Origin: Pezizomycotina sp. ARF18 | Lineage: Eukaryota > Ascomycota | NCBI GenBank assembly: GCA_002224055.1 | Contig: AZLU01000021.1 | Coordinates: 266,955-330,954, forward strand | Length of the DNA: 64,000 bases | Reading direction: 5' to 3' | Part shown: piece by piece, positions 35,664-46,923 of the stretch | How the letters are laid out: each line of letters starts with the position of its first letter | Numbering within the stretch: the stretch's first letter is position 1 | Notes under the pieces: generated by a model | What the model was told of the DNA's origin: nothing | What the model saw: the letters and a program-made list of their open reading frames with translations, nothing else | Databases searched by the model: none | Position numbers and translations under genes: made by a program

Positions 35664-36572
35664 ATGATGATGATATTGTCTTTATACATTTGGATCTTGA
35701 CTATATCAATCATCGCACTTCAACTTCGCACACGTTGTGCCGCTACTGGAAAGGGTAGACGGGCCGGCGCAATGTATCACAAGATGGGGTAAGTTTCTCT
35801 AATATAAACGATATTTACGAACGAGCCCGATTCCATTTTATATTTCTATAGTTACGAACTTGAAGTTGTCCACAATTCCTATTATGCGCGTCATGGATGC
35901 ATGAACGCTAATCGAATTTAACAAGATAGTGCACCGCGCAAAATGATTGCTGCCAGGTTCCCAGCGAGTTTCTGAGTTGCGTCTTGCCCGGCGCGGGTGG
36001 TGGGAACAGGGGCTTTTGCAAACCTACCTCTTCTCCCTCGAGCACTTACAGTACCACTCCGATACGGGCTACCACCACGCATACCCCAGTGAACTCGACC
36101 CCAATAGTCGCTCCGTCGCCACTCCAGACTCGGACCCAGTTGTCAGCTCGCATGCGGCGTCAACCCACACTTAGTCTCATAAAACTTCAAAACCTCACTC
36201 GTCAACCAAAACCTCGAAATCTCACTCGTCCGCCACAACCTCAAAATCTCGCTCGTCGACTCGGACCTCAAGCACGTGCACGGAGTCTTCTTCGACTACG
36301 ATGAAAACGACTCCGAAACCAATAATCACTCCGAAGCCGACACCTAACTGGCCAGCAGTGCCGAAGGAGTCATCGTGCACGAGCGCTGACTCAGGTATGC
36401 TTTATCTTTATCTTCTGATACTACTCCCTTACTTGATATTCTCGCTAACAATTCTTCTTCAGTAATCTCGAACGGCTGCTGTACAAATACCGAAGCTTGC
36501 TGGGGAAATGAGCAATCTACTTAGATTTGCTGGAACGTCTCGGTCGGAACGCAGCCCGTACCCTTCAGTTAG
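35664..36572 (+). CDS. Secreted cysteine-rich protein, knottin-like framework (copy A)
   Basis: Exon 1 (35664-35788) starts MMMILSLYIWILTISIIAL, a signal peptide, and after one shift ends VDGPAQCITRWG at a GTAAGT donor. Exon 2 (from about 35926 to 36394) gives CTAQNDCCQVPSEFLSC and VLPGAGGGNRGFC. The core cysteines follow C-x6-C-x5-CC-x8-C-x12-C, the spacing of inhibitor-cystine-knot proteins. A long Ser/Thr/Lys/Pro linker follows (KTSKSHSSATTSKSRSST; TTPKPIITPKPTPNW). Exon 3 (36464-36572) adds a second cysteine cluster, SNGCCTNTEACW, then ICWNVSVG. Paralogues at 44392-45225 and 45674-46294 share the framework, the first intron position and, for the former, the three-exon plan. The role is unknown; such proteins in fungi are often apoplastic effectors, which is inference. 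Shifts near 35745, 36160 and 36525. Confidence 0.7.
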
Positions 36573-37111
36573 TCGCCAGGAAAATATGGGCCGCCGTTTA
36601 TCGGTGGTTTTTAACGTCTGGCTATGAATAAAAGTAGTGATGTGAAGTATCAAAATGTCATGCCGCCGGATTGATTCAACTATACTCTAGAAAGATCCTC
36701 AAAAATATGAAATATATAGACACGACGGAAAAATCCTATAACTTTATCTCTGCAACGTGTATGTGCCATGTCGCGTCGATATCCAGTCGGAAGTCGGGCA
36801 CTATGACTCCGACTTGTGTAGCCTGGTAATTCAAATACTGTCATATTCGGCCGAGTCTCAGTTCGATCGTTACCACCTGGTAGGCTTTAGGGTATCGGCA
36901 TTCTTTATCCATTTCATTTCCCGTTATTCATGTACGCGTGTATGATCCGTGGATAGTAGCATCAGCTCAGATGCGAGACTTTCGCGGGGTAGATATATAA
37001 GAGGTCTCGTAAAGTATCGGTGTAAGCAGATATAATTGCATATATTCGTCCTAAGCTATCATTACGATTGACAACTTAAATCGAATCCAAGACGTCCACA
37101 TAACAATAGAA
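36573..37111. other. Intergenic region
   Basis: Between two plus-strand genes. The right part is the promoter of the NAD(P)-binding protein gene, with TATA-like ATATATAAG at about 36993. No gene seen. Confidence 0.55.
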
Positions 37112-37979
37112 ATGCCTACGATAGCGGTACTCTTGGGCACGTCGCGTACCGGCAGCGAGATTATCTTATCGGCCCTTCGCGATTCCTCCGCTTCGTACAG
37201 GGTCCATGCCGTCGTTCGCTCAACCCCAAATTTTACCAGATGCATCCACAGTATTCGCCATCGAATGCAAACGTACCACCGAATCTTTTCGTCCACGCGG
37301 TCGATTTTACATATCCGAAAACGCTAGAACCAGCCCTACAAGACGCAGATACAATCTTTATATCAGTCGGCGGCGACGAGTTCAGACACCCGTGCACAAT
37401 CTCACTTGACGTCACTGCATCAACGCTGGCTTGTATCGCTTCTCTACCCAAGCGCGATAAAAAGTCGAAGATAGTGTTACTATCCGCGGGCTGGGTCAAT
37501 AAGGGATTCCAACGCACTTCGCGAGGACCGCACACTTCATCGAACAAACATTTTTCGGTGGCCGATGTACGATCTGCGACTTGCGCAGCAGCTGCTGGAA
37601 AAGTTCTCAGATCTCGTGGAAGCGATATTCGTTCAGCCGGGTATGCTGGTGAGCGGAGAGAGGACGGAGAAATGGAGATAAAGGAAATATGGGGTGATAA
37701 TCATAACCCATTAACTTATGCAGATTTGGCAGATGCGATGCTAGCGATCGGAGCTGGTGCTATGTTGGAAACTCTGTTGAAGATTCTGATAAGAGGAGCA
37801 TGGAATTAACGGCGGTCTCATTGGTCAAGCCTAATGTTCCGTGGAAAGATAGGAAGTCTCAATTGGAGGTGATGAGGTTTTTCATCGGGCAGAAGATATT
37901 GTTACCGTTGACTAAGTATCTCTTCTTTCTCGCTGTCGGAATTGCGATTGGAGGACTTAAATGGCAGCGAAAGGGATAA
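37112..37979 (+). CDS. NAD(P)-binding Rossmann-fold protein with C-terminal membrane anchor
   Basis: Atypical short-chain dehydrogenase/NmrA-like protein of about 288 residues, single exon. ATG 37112: MPTIAVLLGTSRTGSEIILS carries the glycine-rich nucleotide-binding turn (GTSRTGSE). Then RVHAVVRSTPNF, and after a shift FVHAVDFTYPKTLEPALQDA, DTIFISVGGDEFRHP and SKIVLLSAGWVNKGF, the strand order of an atypical SDR. After another shift come PMYDLRLAQQLLEKFSD and EAIFVQPGMLVSGERTEKW, including the substrate-side Tyr-x-x-x region in altered form. The next frame has WGDNHNPLTYADLADAMLAI. The last frame adds LTKYLFFLAVGIAIGGLKW, a membrane helix, and ends at 37979. The substrate is unknown. Four frame changes in 870 bases fit single lost bases. 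Confidence 0.7.
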
Positions 37980-38898
37980 GAATCAGTGGATGGCAAGCTA
38001 TCATAAGTAAATAGTGATATCGGTCACTATGCGATTGGAGTTTGAACACTATTAAGGCTCACTGAGATCGTGAATCAGAATATATCCATTGAAATAAGTT
38101 GGTATAAGATTGAGTAGAACAAGGAAGAAAATATTCTACTCGTGAAATGCTCTCTAAAGCGTGCACGAAGTCGTCAGAGACGTTGAACCAAATTCTAAAC
38201 CGCTTGTGGCAGAGAATTAGTCTCGCTAGTAAGATGAATTGACCACGAATTGACCGCTTCGCTAGCCTTGATTAATGCATCAGTATCCTGTAGTTCAGAA
38301 TTGCCCTGAGCGGTGTCGCTTATAGCCTCCCGAAGTCCAAGAGACGTTTCCATGCCTGACACGCCGGCTAAAATCGGGATTTACCTGGAAAAGAGACATC
38401 CCTTCGCGCTTTGAACTGTCTATAACCTTGCGCTATACCTATTGCGATGTAGCTGCATCGTCTAACGTTTGCTAACAGCTGCACGTTACCCTGGGATGAG
38501 TTTCTATTATAAATTGAAACTCCTGGGAGAACGTGATTTTGCGGGGTTGAGTCTGTTGAGGCCATGCATGCGTGGGGCACTGGGCATGAGCGGGGTTTAT
38601 CCGAAAAAATCGCCGTCGCTCCTTACGAAAGTATCGATCACGGATAGGGGAGTAAACGGTTGATTATCTGTACGTTAATCCCTTAGAGGGGTTTTTTTAA
38701 ATTGTGTCTATAAATGTCAGTACATGGCCGCCGACCGTAAAATATACTTACATTACTACTAGAACACCAACACAAAGTTTCTCCATCGTGAAAGCTAACA
38801 TACCTCATACCTCAAATTCAAACCATAGTTACTCTCTTGTTACAGCTTTCAAAGGTCCTCAAGAACGAAACAATCGATCCAGCTACTCAGATTGAAAG
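37980..38898. other. Intergenic region
   Basis: No gene recognised. The right 200 bases are the 5' flank of the acetyltransferase-like gene. Confidence 0.55.
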
Positions 38899-40096
38899 AT
38901 GGCAGACAAGCTCGCCGCCGATGTCGAGGGGCTAAAGATCTCCGGCGAAGGTGTCAAGGCCTTCAAGCTCGGTGACTTCAAACTGCAATCTGGCAGGTCC
39001 TCGAGAACGCACACATCGCTTACAAGACCTACGGCGACTTTTCGAAGCCTGCAATCGTCTATCCGACCTGGTTCTCTGGCTGTAAGTTCCCTTTCGAGAT
39101 ATTCTCTCGCGTTATTCGCTTATGTTAACCCTACTACTCTTACCTATCCTCCTATAGTGATATCCGACAACGAATGGCTCATCGGTGACGACAAAGCGCT
39201 GAACCGGCCGACTTACTACATCATCGTCCCCGCAATGTTCGGAAACGGCCAGTCCACCGCCCCCTCGAACTCCTCCAGCGTCCTTTTCCCTCAATTTACC
39301 CTCTACGACGACGTTAAGGCGCAATACCTGCTCGTCACGGAACACCTGGGCGTCAAGCACCTTCGCATGGTTCTCGGCTGGTCTATGGGCGCGCAGCAGA
39401 CGTACCAATGGTCCGTACAGTACCCCGATATGATGGACCTCATTGTCCCTTTGCGGATCCGCGAAGACGAGCGTCCACAACTATGTTTCCTCGAGGGCGT
39501 GAAGAGTGCGCTGGTCTCTCCGATCAACGCCGGCGCAGACCCAAAGGATAAAAAGACGTGGGAGGCCGGATTGAAAGCCTTCGGTAGGGTTTATGCGGGT
39601 TGGGGCTTCAGCCAGGATTGGTGGAGGCAGAAGGAGTATTTGAAGCTGGGCTATAAAGACCTCGAGGATCACTTTGTCAACTTTTGGGAGAAGTGGGCTT
39701 TGAGTAAAGGTTCGTCGATTTATAAGACCAAGCCTGATGTTTTACGCGGCTAGGCAATGCTGACTTTCGGCTCGGATTCATGTACCAGACCCCGAAAATC
39801 TTCTCTGCATGCTGGACACTTGGCAGAATGGTGACTGCTCGAAGCAAGAGCCGTTCAACGGCGATTTCAAAGCAGCTATGGCGTCAATAAAAGCTAAAGC
39901 TCTGGTCCTTCCGGGAAAGACAGACTTGTACTTTCCGCCTGAGGATTCCATGCTCGAATTCGAGGCCATGACGACGCATGCGTCCGTCGAACCGTTTCCG
40001 AGCAACTGGGGACACTGGGCTGGCGGACCAGGGACGAATCCTGTGGATGTCAAATGGCTCGATGCTAAATTGAAGGATTTCCTGGCAAAACAATAA
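38899..40096 (+). CDS. Homoserine O-acetyltransferase-like alpha/beta hydrolase
   Basis: MetX-like alpha/beta hydrolase fold protein, about 355 residues; whether it acylates homoserine or another alcohol is not shown. ATG 38899 begins MADKLAADVEG, then FKLGDFKLQSG. Intron 1 is 39082-39157 (GTAAGT...TAG) and intron 2 is 39704-39753 (GTAAAG...TAG). Seen are DNEWLIGDDKALNRPTYYII, MFGNGQSTAPSN, the nucleophile elbow GWSMGAQQTYQW, GRVYAGWGFSQDWW, LLCMLDTWQNGDCS, LVLPGKTDLYFPPEDS with the catalytic Asp, and NWGHWAGGPGTNP with the catalytic His. The triad is therefore complete. Four single-base losses (about 38993, 39452, 39487, 39787) break the frame; each sits at a position where family comparison predicts one more base of the same kind or a doubled base. 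The stop is at 40096. Confidence 0.85.
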
Positions 40097-40171
40097 TGAT
40101 CATTCTCGGTTCCTGTATACTCTATAGCACTTTAAACGCAGGAAGGGGCAATTTATATTTACTGTTATAGT

Positions 40172-40203
<32 letters not shown>

Positions 40204-41639
40204 GTCTGCTTCATCTTCAAGGATAGATGGCAGCATTCTGGACACGTAAATAGGGTGATCCAGAGGATTATAACGTCCTGCTATAGCTAATTATCTAGCT
40301 AGCTAGTACATCAAGATCGTCTTGACCACAGTCTGGACATTTTTTTTGTCAGGACTAGAAATAGACGAAGGTAGTATTCATAGATATTGATAGTATTAGA
40401 GAAGTCTGTAGGCCAATCCACTTGCAGAAATTGCCCTTGGAGAAATGGGTCCTAGAGCACATAAACCAAATCATTTTTTAAACAGCAATAAGGCACTTTG
40501 TGGTTAAATTAAGGCTTGAAAACTATCTCGTGATCCGTGATCTTAGGCACGAGACGCATTGTGGTCGATTTAGAACACTCATAACAGGGCACCGACAATT
40601 CCACGGTAATATCGATTATCCGGAAGAATGGCTCCACTCGATATTATCCAGAACCAAAATCTTGGGTTCCAGATCGACAACGCTAGACGTTTGCGCTTTT
40701 CTACTTCAAGGAAGAGTTGCAGGGCAGAAGATATTGTTCACCCCTGGGTGCTATGTGCGCCTGCATGCACCGTTGATTTATTTTTTCCCGCATGTTGACA
40801 GGCAGCTGTCAAATTCTTCAATCTCCGATTAAGCATCTAGATTGAATTTTCTGACAATGAATACAGGTTAATCATACGATCGGTTTGGACGATTCGAGAT
40901 CATTCAAGAAGCACCGGAACCTCTTCATCATGAATTATCAGTCAAGCTATATTTAGAACAAATGCATACTCACGGTTTAAAATACATTTGACTGCATGGC
41001 TTGACGGCGTCGAACGAGGGTTTCTCGCCAGTGAAAGTTGCGCAGCGGGAGACAAGCGTGTTTCCAAGGGCCTAGACGAATCTCTTGCAGCTTTTCTTTG
41101 CTTTTCGCTTCCTCTCGAGGTGTGGTAGACTAACCTTTCTGGGGGGAAACAGGCTAGCCTGAACTTATCTGATGCTGTATGTTTCCCAATTGTTCTTCAT
41201 ACTACATTGTCAGCGTGATCCATTTACTGTCACACCGACGTAACGGAACGGAATTTTTTTAAATACGGTCCCGTGAAAAGGGTTCAAACGTGCACCTTTT
41301 CTACCTTTGTTGCATCGATAGCGGATCTCAGAGCTCAGCTAGCAAGAGTCTTATATAAGAGAAACAATATCGGACTTCCAACTGGAAATCATTTGCCACA
41401 AACTGTCCACGCTAAGGGCTAGTTTAATTGCCTGTTGAGTCCTGACAGATCGGTTCTAGAAACGTTGAACGAAAGGAAACCCTTACCGTACGGAACATTT
41501 TTACCGAGAGCTGGGAAAGATACACAAAAAGGCGAGAGTTAAAGCCTGTCACACACCCTCCCTAATCCATCGAAGCACAGCTTTGCCCCCGAGCCAAATA
41601 GCCCCGCATTCAGCTTCTCTCCCTTCTCTTTTTGTTTAA
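40097..41639. other. Gene-poor interval with T-run
   Basis: A run of 29 T lies at 40175-40203 just after the acetyltransferase-like gene. The plus ORF 40500-40832 (110 codons) resembles nothing I know. No gene called. Confidence 0.5.
40175..40203. repeat. Homopolymer run of 29 T
   Basis: Uninterrupted T-run 80 bases downstream of the acetyltransferase-like stop codon. Confidence 0.95.
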
Positions 41640-43487
41640 CATGTCCGTATTATAACCCTTTTTTCTCTATCAGTCTCTATCAGTCTATTAATTGAAACCA
41701 ATTTAAACATCGACTGATCGTTGCGTATTCCGGATTTTATAACAAAAATCCATTTGCGTTTCCATACGACGATCATTTCCGCGTATCGATGTCTCTTCCA
41801 CATTACCAGTCGGCTCACTTCCTCGACGCGTGTGTTGCAAGAGGCAGTTAAAGCGTGTGATGCTGGGAAGTCTCTATCGACAAGGTACGCGAGGAGCAAG
41901 AGAAGGCATGTAGAGATACTATCAGACGGATGGCTCTTACCGGTAGCCCTATAATCACAGATGGAGAGCAGAGGCGAGGTAAGTTTCGCGTTAATTCTCT
42001 AAATGGCTAGCGAATGGAGGTGTTCCGTAGCACACAGATTGCTGATGGCAAATGGCTGATCTAAACTGTTCGTTTTCTACGAAGCTCGTTCGCGGCATTA
42101 TCCATTCTTGTAAGTATATCCTTAATATCGCGTCTATTATTCACGTATTAGATTGCAACGATATCCATTACATCGTATTCGAATACTAATATTCACCCCG
42201 CATAGAGATACTCTGGGAGGTATCGGTATGCCGCCGTGTCTCGATCCGGACGGTCAACTATTTGCAATATTTCTGGACGGGTATCAGCGCCGTTTACCGC
42301 GGCTCCTCTCGGGCCCGTTCAAATACAAAGCCTACGCGTACGAGCTCCTAGAAAGTCATTACCGTTATCCGACCGTCCGATGAAGCAAGCTGTGATTTTC
42401 CGAGCATGCTCAGCCTATTATCCCTTACATGAAGAAATCAAGGGCTACTCGAGGGAGCAGTTTCATGATGATTTAGTGGATGAATGTGAAAAAGATATAC
42501 GTGGTTGCTTCAGGGTTGGTGCGAAAATGGTACAGCTAGACTTCGCGGAAGGTAAGAGATGTTCCTATATATAATATAGTTTTCTTTTATCCCTTCCGTT
42601 CGAATCTTATATGGTAGCTATGCAAATAAAAGAAGGCTAATGTAGTATTGTAATCAATGGAGGGTTGGGATCGGCTAGCGTGTAAGAGAGATCCTCGGAA
42701 TCCATGGACGGGTATGAATCGCCCGCCCGAATGTATAGCCCTGAATAACAGAGTTGCTCGACCGTTTTGCGCCCGATGAAAGGAAGAACATCGGAGTTCA
42801 TAGCTGTCCTGGAGGTAACTATAAGCCCACGGTGATGAAATATGAACGACTTTGGATCCCGAGAGAACGCTAAAACCCATTATCTGACGTTATACGGAAG
42901 ATTAGGTGACTGCGATAGTGCCCATAGCGCCGATGTTGATTATGCGGAACTCCTACCGAGGATATTTCAAATGAATGCTGGATTCTTTTTGATAGCGATG
43001 TCGGTTCTCCATATTCCTGATATGTGACATTACAATCACGATTGTTGACTTGTTCACTAATATCGCGTCGAACTTTTCTCAGGCCAGCAGAAGCCCATAA
43101 GGAACGAATATATGAGATCTGTGGCAAGTACTCCAGAAACGATCAGGTAATAACTTCTTTCCCCTGCTGCTGTTGATATAATCCAATTCTGAATTCAAAA
43201 CTTTTTAGATGGCTAACAATCATAAAGATGATATACATTGGCGTGACAAATCCTACGAACCCGCGTGTCGAATCACCGTCTGAAATAGCGGCGGATCTCA
43301 TCCTCGCTGCGAAGTATATACCACCCCATCGTCTAGGTGCCACGGACGACTGTGGGTTTTCGCCTTTCAGCATGGATATGAAACCGAAGCATGGCGGCCC
43401 CGATGTTGCCCGTCACGTCGCGTTCATGAAATACGGAATAGGGTAATTGGCGCAAAACTAGCGTGGGAGCAATTGGCGGTCTCATGA
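41640..43487 (+). CDS. Short MetE-like (cobalamin-independent methionine synthase family) protein
   Basis: Resembles the single-domain fungal MetE-like proteins of the UROD/MetE barrel, not the 760-residue Met6. Exon 1 (start uncertain, ends 41978): LPVGSLPRR, VLQEAVKACDAGK, then DKVREEQEKACRDTIRRM and GSPIITDGEQRR. Exon 2 is 42085-42109. Exon 3 (42206-42551): DTLGGIGMPPCLDPDGQLFA, RRLPRLLSGPFKYKAYA, MKQAVI, CEKDIRGCFRVGAKMVQLDF. Exon 4 (about 42679-42814): DPRNPWTGMN and FAPDERKNIGVHSCPGG with putative zinc ligands His and Cys. Exon 5 starts 42906: GDCDSAHSADVDYAELLPRI. The last exons give AHKERIYEICGKYSRNDQ, IYIGVTNPTNPRVESPSEIA and LGATDDCGFSPFS with the second zinc Cys, ending VIGAKLAWEQLAVS at 43487. 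It may transfer methyl or another one-carbon group; the true substrate is unknown. About six frame breaks. Confidence 0.75.
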
Positions 43488-44391
43488 CCTACGCGCGACG
43501 TGATTCACGATTGTCTAATGAAGCGGCTGTGTTGCTAATATTATGTATTCCAACGATTTCTTTGACGGTCAAGGTTCTCATCGTGTTCCTCCTTTCATAT
43601 TGCTGCAATAGTAGGGGTTTTTTTTTCCTGCGCAAATAGTGCAAGTACGGTACATAGCCAGCTTATAATCAGCAATATTATCTCAGTTGATAAGAGGCTT
43701 TCTGAGGCTTCCACAGTGGTGTGACTGTCCGTGGCAAACAAGAAGCAAGAGAAAATTAATGGGCTCTTTTATACCTGGATGCTAGGTTTCGTGATATCGG
43801 ATGCAAGGGTTCCTCTGCTAGAGAAGTCGAGTTCCGTCTTCTCCGTTCTTATTCATCCGTGTAGCCAATAAAACTCTCGCAATGACAACGCACTTTCGCC
43901 AATTCTCTTAGCATTTTCTTAGTACGAAACACTGCAGGCAAACTTGCTACACTCTATAAGGTAAGATTGCCTATTGAAGAGATAGAGCATACGTTAACCG
44001 TTAAGTTAAAGGAAACGCAAGTTTCCTACAAGATCACAACTTCTCGCGAAACCCCTTTCCTTTCCTCTTTTTCTTTCCCTTTGCTCCTCTTTCCTTCTTT
44101 TTTTTTTTTTTTTTTTCTATTGAAAAAATTTCAAATGCAAGACGCAGGCCATATGTAGTATTACATCTTTGACTGACGTTGTGGTGCTATTAAACATAAA
44201 AAGGAAGAACCGAGCAATAAAACATGACAGTCATTGATCCATATGTATTAATCTGGCGGTAATTCGCGGTGTGGTAACGGTCGAGGAGGAAGTGACGATG
44301 CGATCCGACCATCCAACCATCCGACAATCAAAAACTCGATTTCATTTTGTACCGAATTGTCCAGGGGTTGGCGGAAGACAGATTCCAGTTC
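43488..44391. other. Intergenic region between convergent genes
   Basis: Contains a T-run at about 44098-44116. No gene recognised; the plus ORF 43967-44158 is mostly low-complexity. Confidence 0.6.
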
Positions 44392-45225
44392 TCACAAGGA
44401 ACGAGTACGGTTTCCAGTCGATGGGTCCTTGTCCCTGTGGCACATGTAGCCTGTGCAGCAGTCTTTGAAGTTAGTGCAGCAGGAGGCGTGACTGCCACAT
44501 CCTCCGAGCCATCCTAATTAATTAGAAAGAGGGAAAGAAAATTTCGGGTCAGCATTACTATTAAGCTACGCCTTATCATGGCATGGAAATCAAATTGCGT
44601 ATAGACCATATATGTGTTTACCTTTGGAAGGACAGGATGCGGGTGGTTTAGGAGCCGGTTTTGGCGGTGGCGGCGGCGGCGGCGGCGGTTTCGGCTTTGG
44701 ACTTGGCTTTGGTGTACTCTTCGGGGTACTGGACCTCTTCGTTTCTGGTGGCCAATACGTTGTAGTAGAATAGTAAAAACTCGTGATGCTCGTTGTCCCC
44801 CAGAGAGTGGTAGTGCGTATACGTGGTGAGTTTGGCGGATTGTTTGCTGGCGGTGGAGGGGCTGGAGCGGGAGTAGGAGACGGGCCTGGGGGTGCTAACC
44901 CAGGGCTGCAAAAGCCTTTTTTCCCAGGTCCGGTCCCGGGCCAGACGCATGTGAGTGACTCTGACTGACAGCAGTCGCTCTGAGTGGCACACCAGTCTGT
45001 GTTTAGGCATGTGGTTAGCCGAAGGTATCACATAAAAATAGCATGGGTTCTAGGAAATGGGTATCACAGGAACGGGGAAGAAAAACATAAATGCTCAAGC
45101 AATCTAAACATACCCCATTTCTTGATACAATATCCTTGACCCCTAGGTTTGATGCAGATAACGGCAGCCTCTACCCTGAAAAAGAGCGTAGCAAAGAGGA
45201 CCGAAAAACATATCGGGAACTTCAT
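44392..45225 (-). CDS. Secreted cysteine-rich protein, knottin-like framework (copy B, intact)
   Basis: Three exons (45114-45225, 44622-44996, 44392-44513) join in frame to 202 residues with no break. Exon 1: signal peptide MKFPICFSVLFATLFFRVEA, then VICIKPRGQGYCIKKWG. Intron 1 splits the glycine/aspartate codon after TGG. Exon 2: DWCATQSDCCQSESLTC and VWPGTGPGKKGFC, giving C-x6-C-x5-CC-x6-C-x12-C plus an extra upstream Cys. A Pro-rich linker follows (PPGPSPTPAPAPPPPA; KPKPPPPPPPPPKPAPKPP). Exon 3: GWLGGCGSHASCCTNFKDCC then TGYMCHRDKDP, a second cysteine domain. Predicted secreted, two small disulfide-rich domains joined by a stiff linker. Copies A (35664) and C (45674) share the first domain and intron. 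Ligand and target are unknown. The first domain fits inhibitor-cystine-knot spacing, but disulfides are not shown. Confidence 0.8.
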
Positions 45226-45673
45226 GGTTGTAAACACCTAAAGATGTGGTAGATCTGAATTAGATTCGGTAGGAGAAGTTAAGAAAGGTTAGAAATAGCG
45301 TTAACATTGTCCTTAACATTATCCTCAAACTGTGCTTAACATTGTCTTTTAATATAGTCCTTTCATATAATCCTCCACTTCAGTAGTATACCTGAGATTC
45401 ATACTCATTTCAACATATCAGCCTCTGAGTCATCAAACCATGATAGCTCGGTCATGTTTCAGCTCCTTTGATTTTCGCCGTGTCTTTCATGTAGACCTAA
45501 TGAAGCCAGCAAATGACTCTTGAAGTCTTGAAACGCCATTCCTGATATATTGAACTTCCAGAAAGTAACATACTGCAAGAAAATGCCGCTCTTTCACAAT
45601 TCACACTGCATTGTTTCAATCGCGAATATACCTTAGTAAAATAATTGCTATTGGGTTTATCAGTTACTGGCAG
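45226..45673. other. Intergenic region between cysteine-rich paralogues
   Basis: Upstream region of copy B and 3' flank of copy C. Short direct repeats of the type CTTAACATTGTC occur at about 45310-45345. A last exon of copy C could hide here, but I found no cysteine cluster. Confidence 0.5.
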
Positions 45674-46294
45674 CTAACGTTCACCTTGTTGTTTTCGTTC
45701 TTTGTCATAATACAGTAGTAATCTAAGGGCAGATATATATACACGTAGATAGCTTCGGAGCCTAGGCGTTTGTATAAACCTGATAATACGCTTTTTAAAC
45801 CGATCCCTGCTATAGCACGATTTTTGTGTTTCTTCCCCTTTCCCTCCTTGTTTAGCTCTCCGGCATGAATGCTCACCGTGCTGGCAAACAGTTGGGTGTA
45901 GCGTCGAGGTGAATGTCAAGGTGAGGTATTGGGTAACCAAGATTGTACCAATGGGACTCGGCTGATAGGGTTGCTTAGGATGGGCTGAGGTCGATGCCGG
46001 TCCTGCGCCAGCCGTAGATGTGTGTTTACAGAAGCCACGGTTGCCTCCTCCGGCGCCTGGATAAACACAGATAACGTACTGCGTTCCTGTCTGGCAGCAG
46101 TCGCTTTTTGCCGTACACCAATCTAGACGCAAAAGAAAAGATATATCACTTGCTATTGGCTGCTAATGGTATGGAGGACCGATATGGCGATACGTACCCC
46201 ATTGAGCAACACAGGCCCTAGGCTCAGTAGTCTGTTGGCTAAGAGAACAACTAATGAAGGCCACGAATAGGCCAAATCCACACAAATGCATCAT
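45674..46294 (-). CDS. Secreted cysteine-rich protein, knottin-like framework (copy C)
   Basis: Exon 1 from ATG 46294 encodes MMHLCGFGLFVAFISCSLS, a signal peptide, and ends RACVAQW at a GTACGT donor. Exon 2 begins at 46122: DWCTAKSDCCQTGTQYVIC and VYPGAGGGNRGFC. The core is C-x6-C-x5-CC-x8-C-x12-C, identical in spacing to copy A. A Ser/Thr/Pro linker follows, up to VCQHGEHSC. Reading on, the frame stays open to 45674, but a GTGAGC donor at 45876 could end this exon earlier; the paralogues have a third exon with a second cysteine cluster that I could not find here. Paralogues A and B have TGGG before the donor where this copy has TGG, so one G appears lost at 46198-46200, putting exon 2 out of frame. 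It sits next to copy B on the same strand, a tandem duplicate. Confidence 0.7.
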
Positions 46295-46923
46295 TTCGTT
46301 TATAAGGTCGATTTCGCGATAGGTTGATTCCCTGACCAGTCTGGTATTTTCCCAAGTGAAGTTCCAAAATAAATCATGAATTTGCTTCAGAGCCTTATAG
46401 ACTCGCCTTACATATTTTTTTTGTCAGAATTCCAGGCTTCATTCATGATTAAGTAGTTGCTTCAAGTTTTTATCACAGTAACTTTTCCCTTTATGCAATT
46501 TATGGCCAGCCAGCCTGGTTGAACGAATAAAGGCTACAAGATTTCTTACTTGAAGTCAGAGACATGAGATTTTGATACACACAAAGGAGATGAGCTTTAC
46601 CATGAATTCTTTCAGGGCCATGACGCACAAAGCTCGTAGAACAATCGTCTGTTAGCTTAATCTCAACAAAGAACGTTCCAGTAGGCTCGAAAAAATAAAA
46701 CGTATTACGCTCTCATAATTCGAAAGATCACCTATTTCAGAGGGTCGTTTCAATTCTGTGGTGTACCGGCACTGCCTCTTCTACTCAGTGGAAGAATAAT
46801 ATATTATTACTTTGATAGTATACAAAGAGCAAAAAATAAAAGTAAAGGATATAAAGCCCATTCTTTGTTTCTCTCATGTTCGCCTGTAAAAGAATTTTAT
46901 GACTAGTCCAAATTGAATTACCC
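46295..46923. other. Intergenic region
   Basis: Promoter side of copy C and 3' flank of the next cysteine-rich gene. No gene recognised. Confidence 0.6.
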
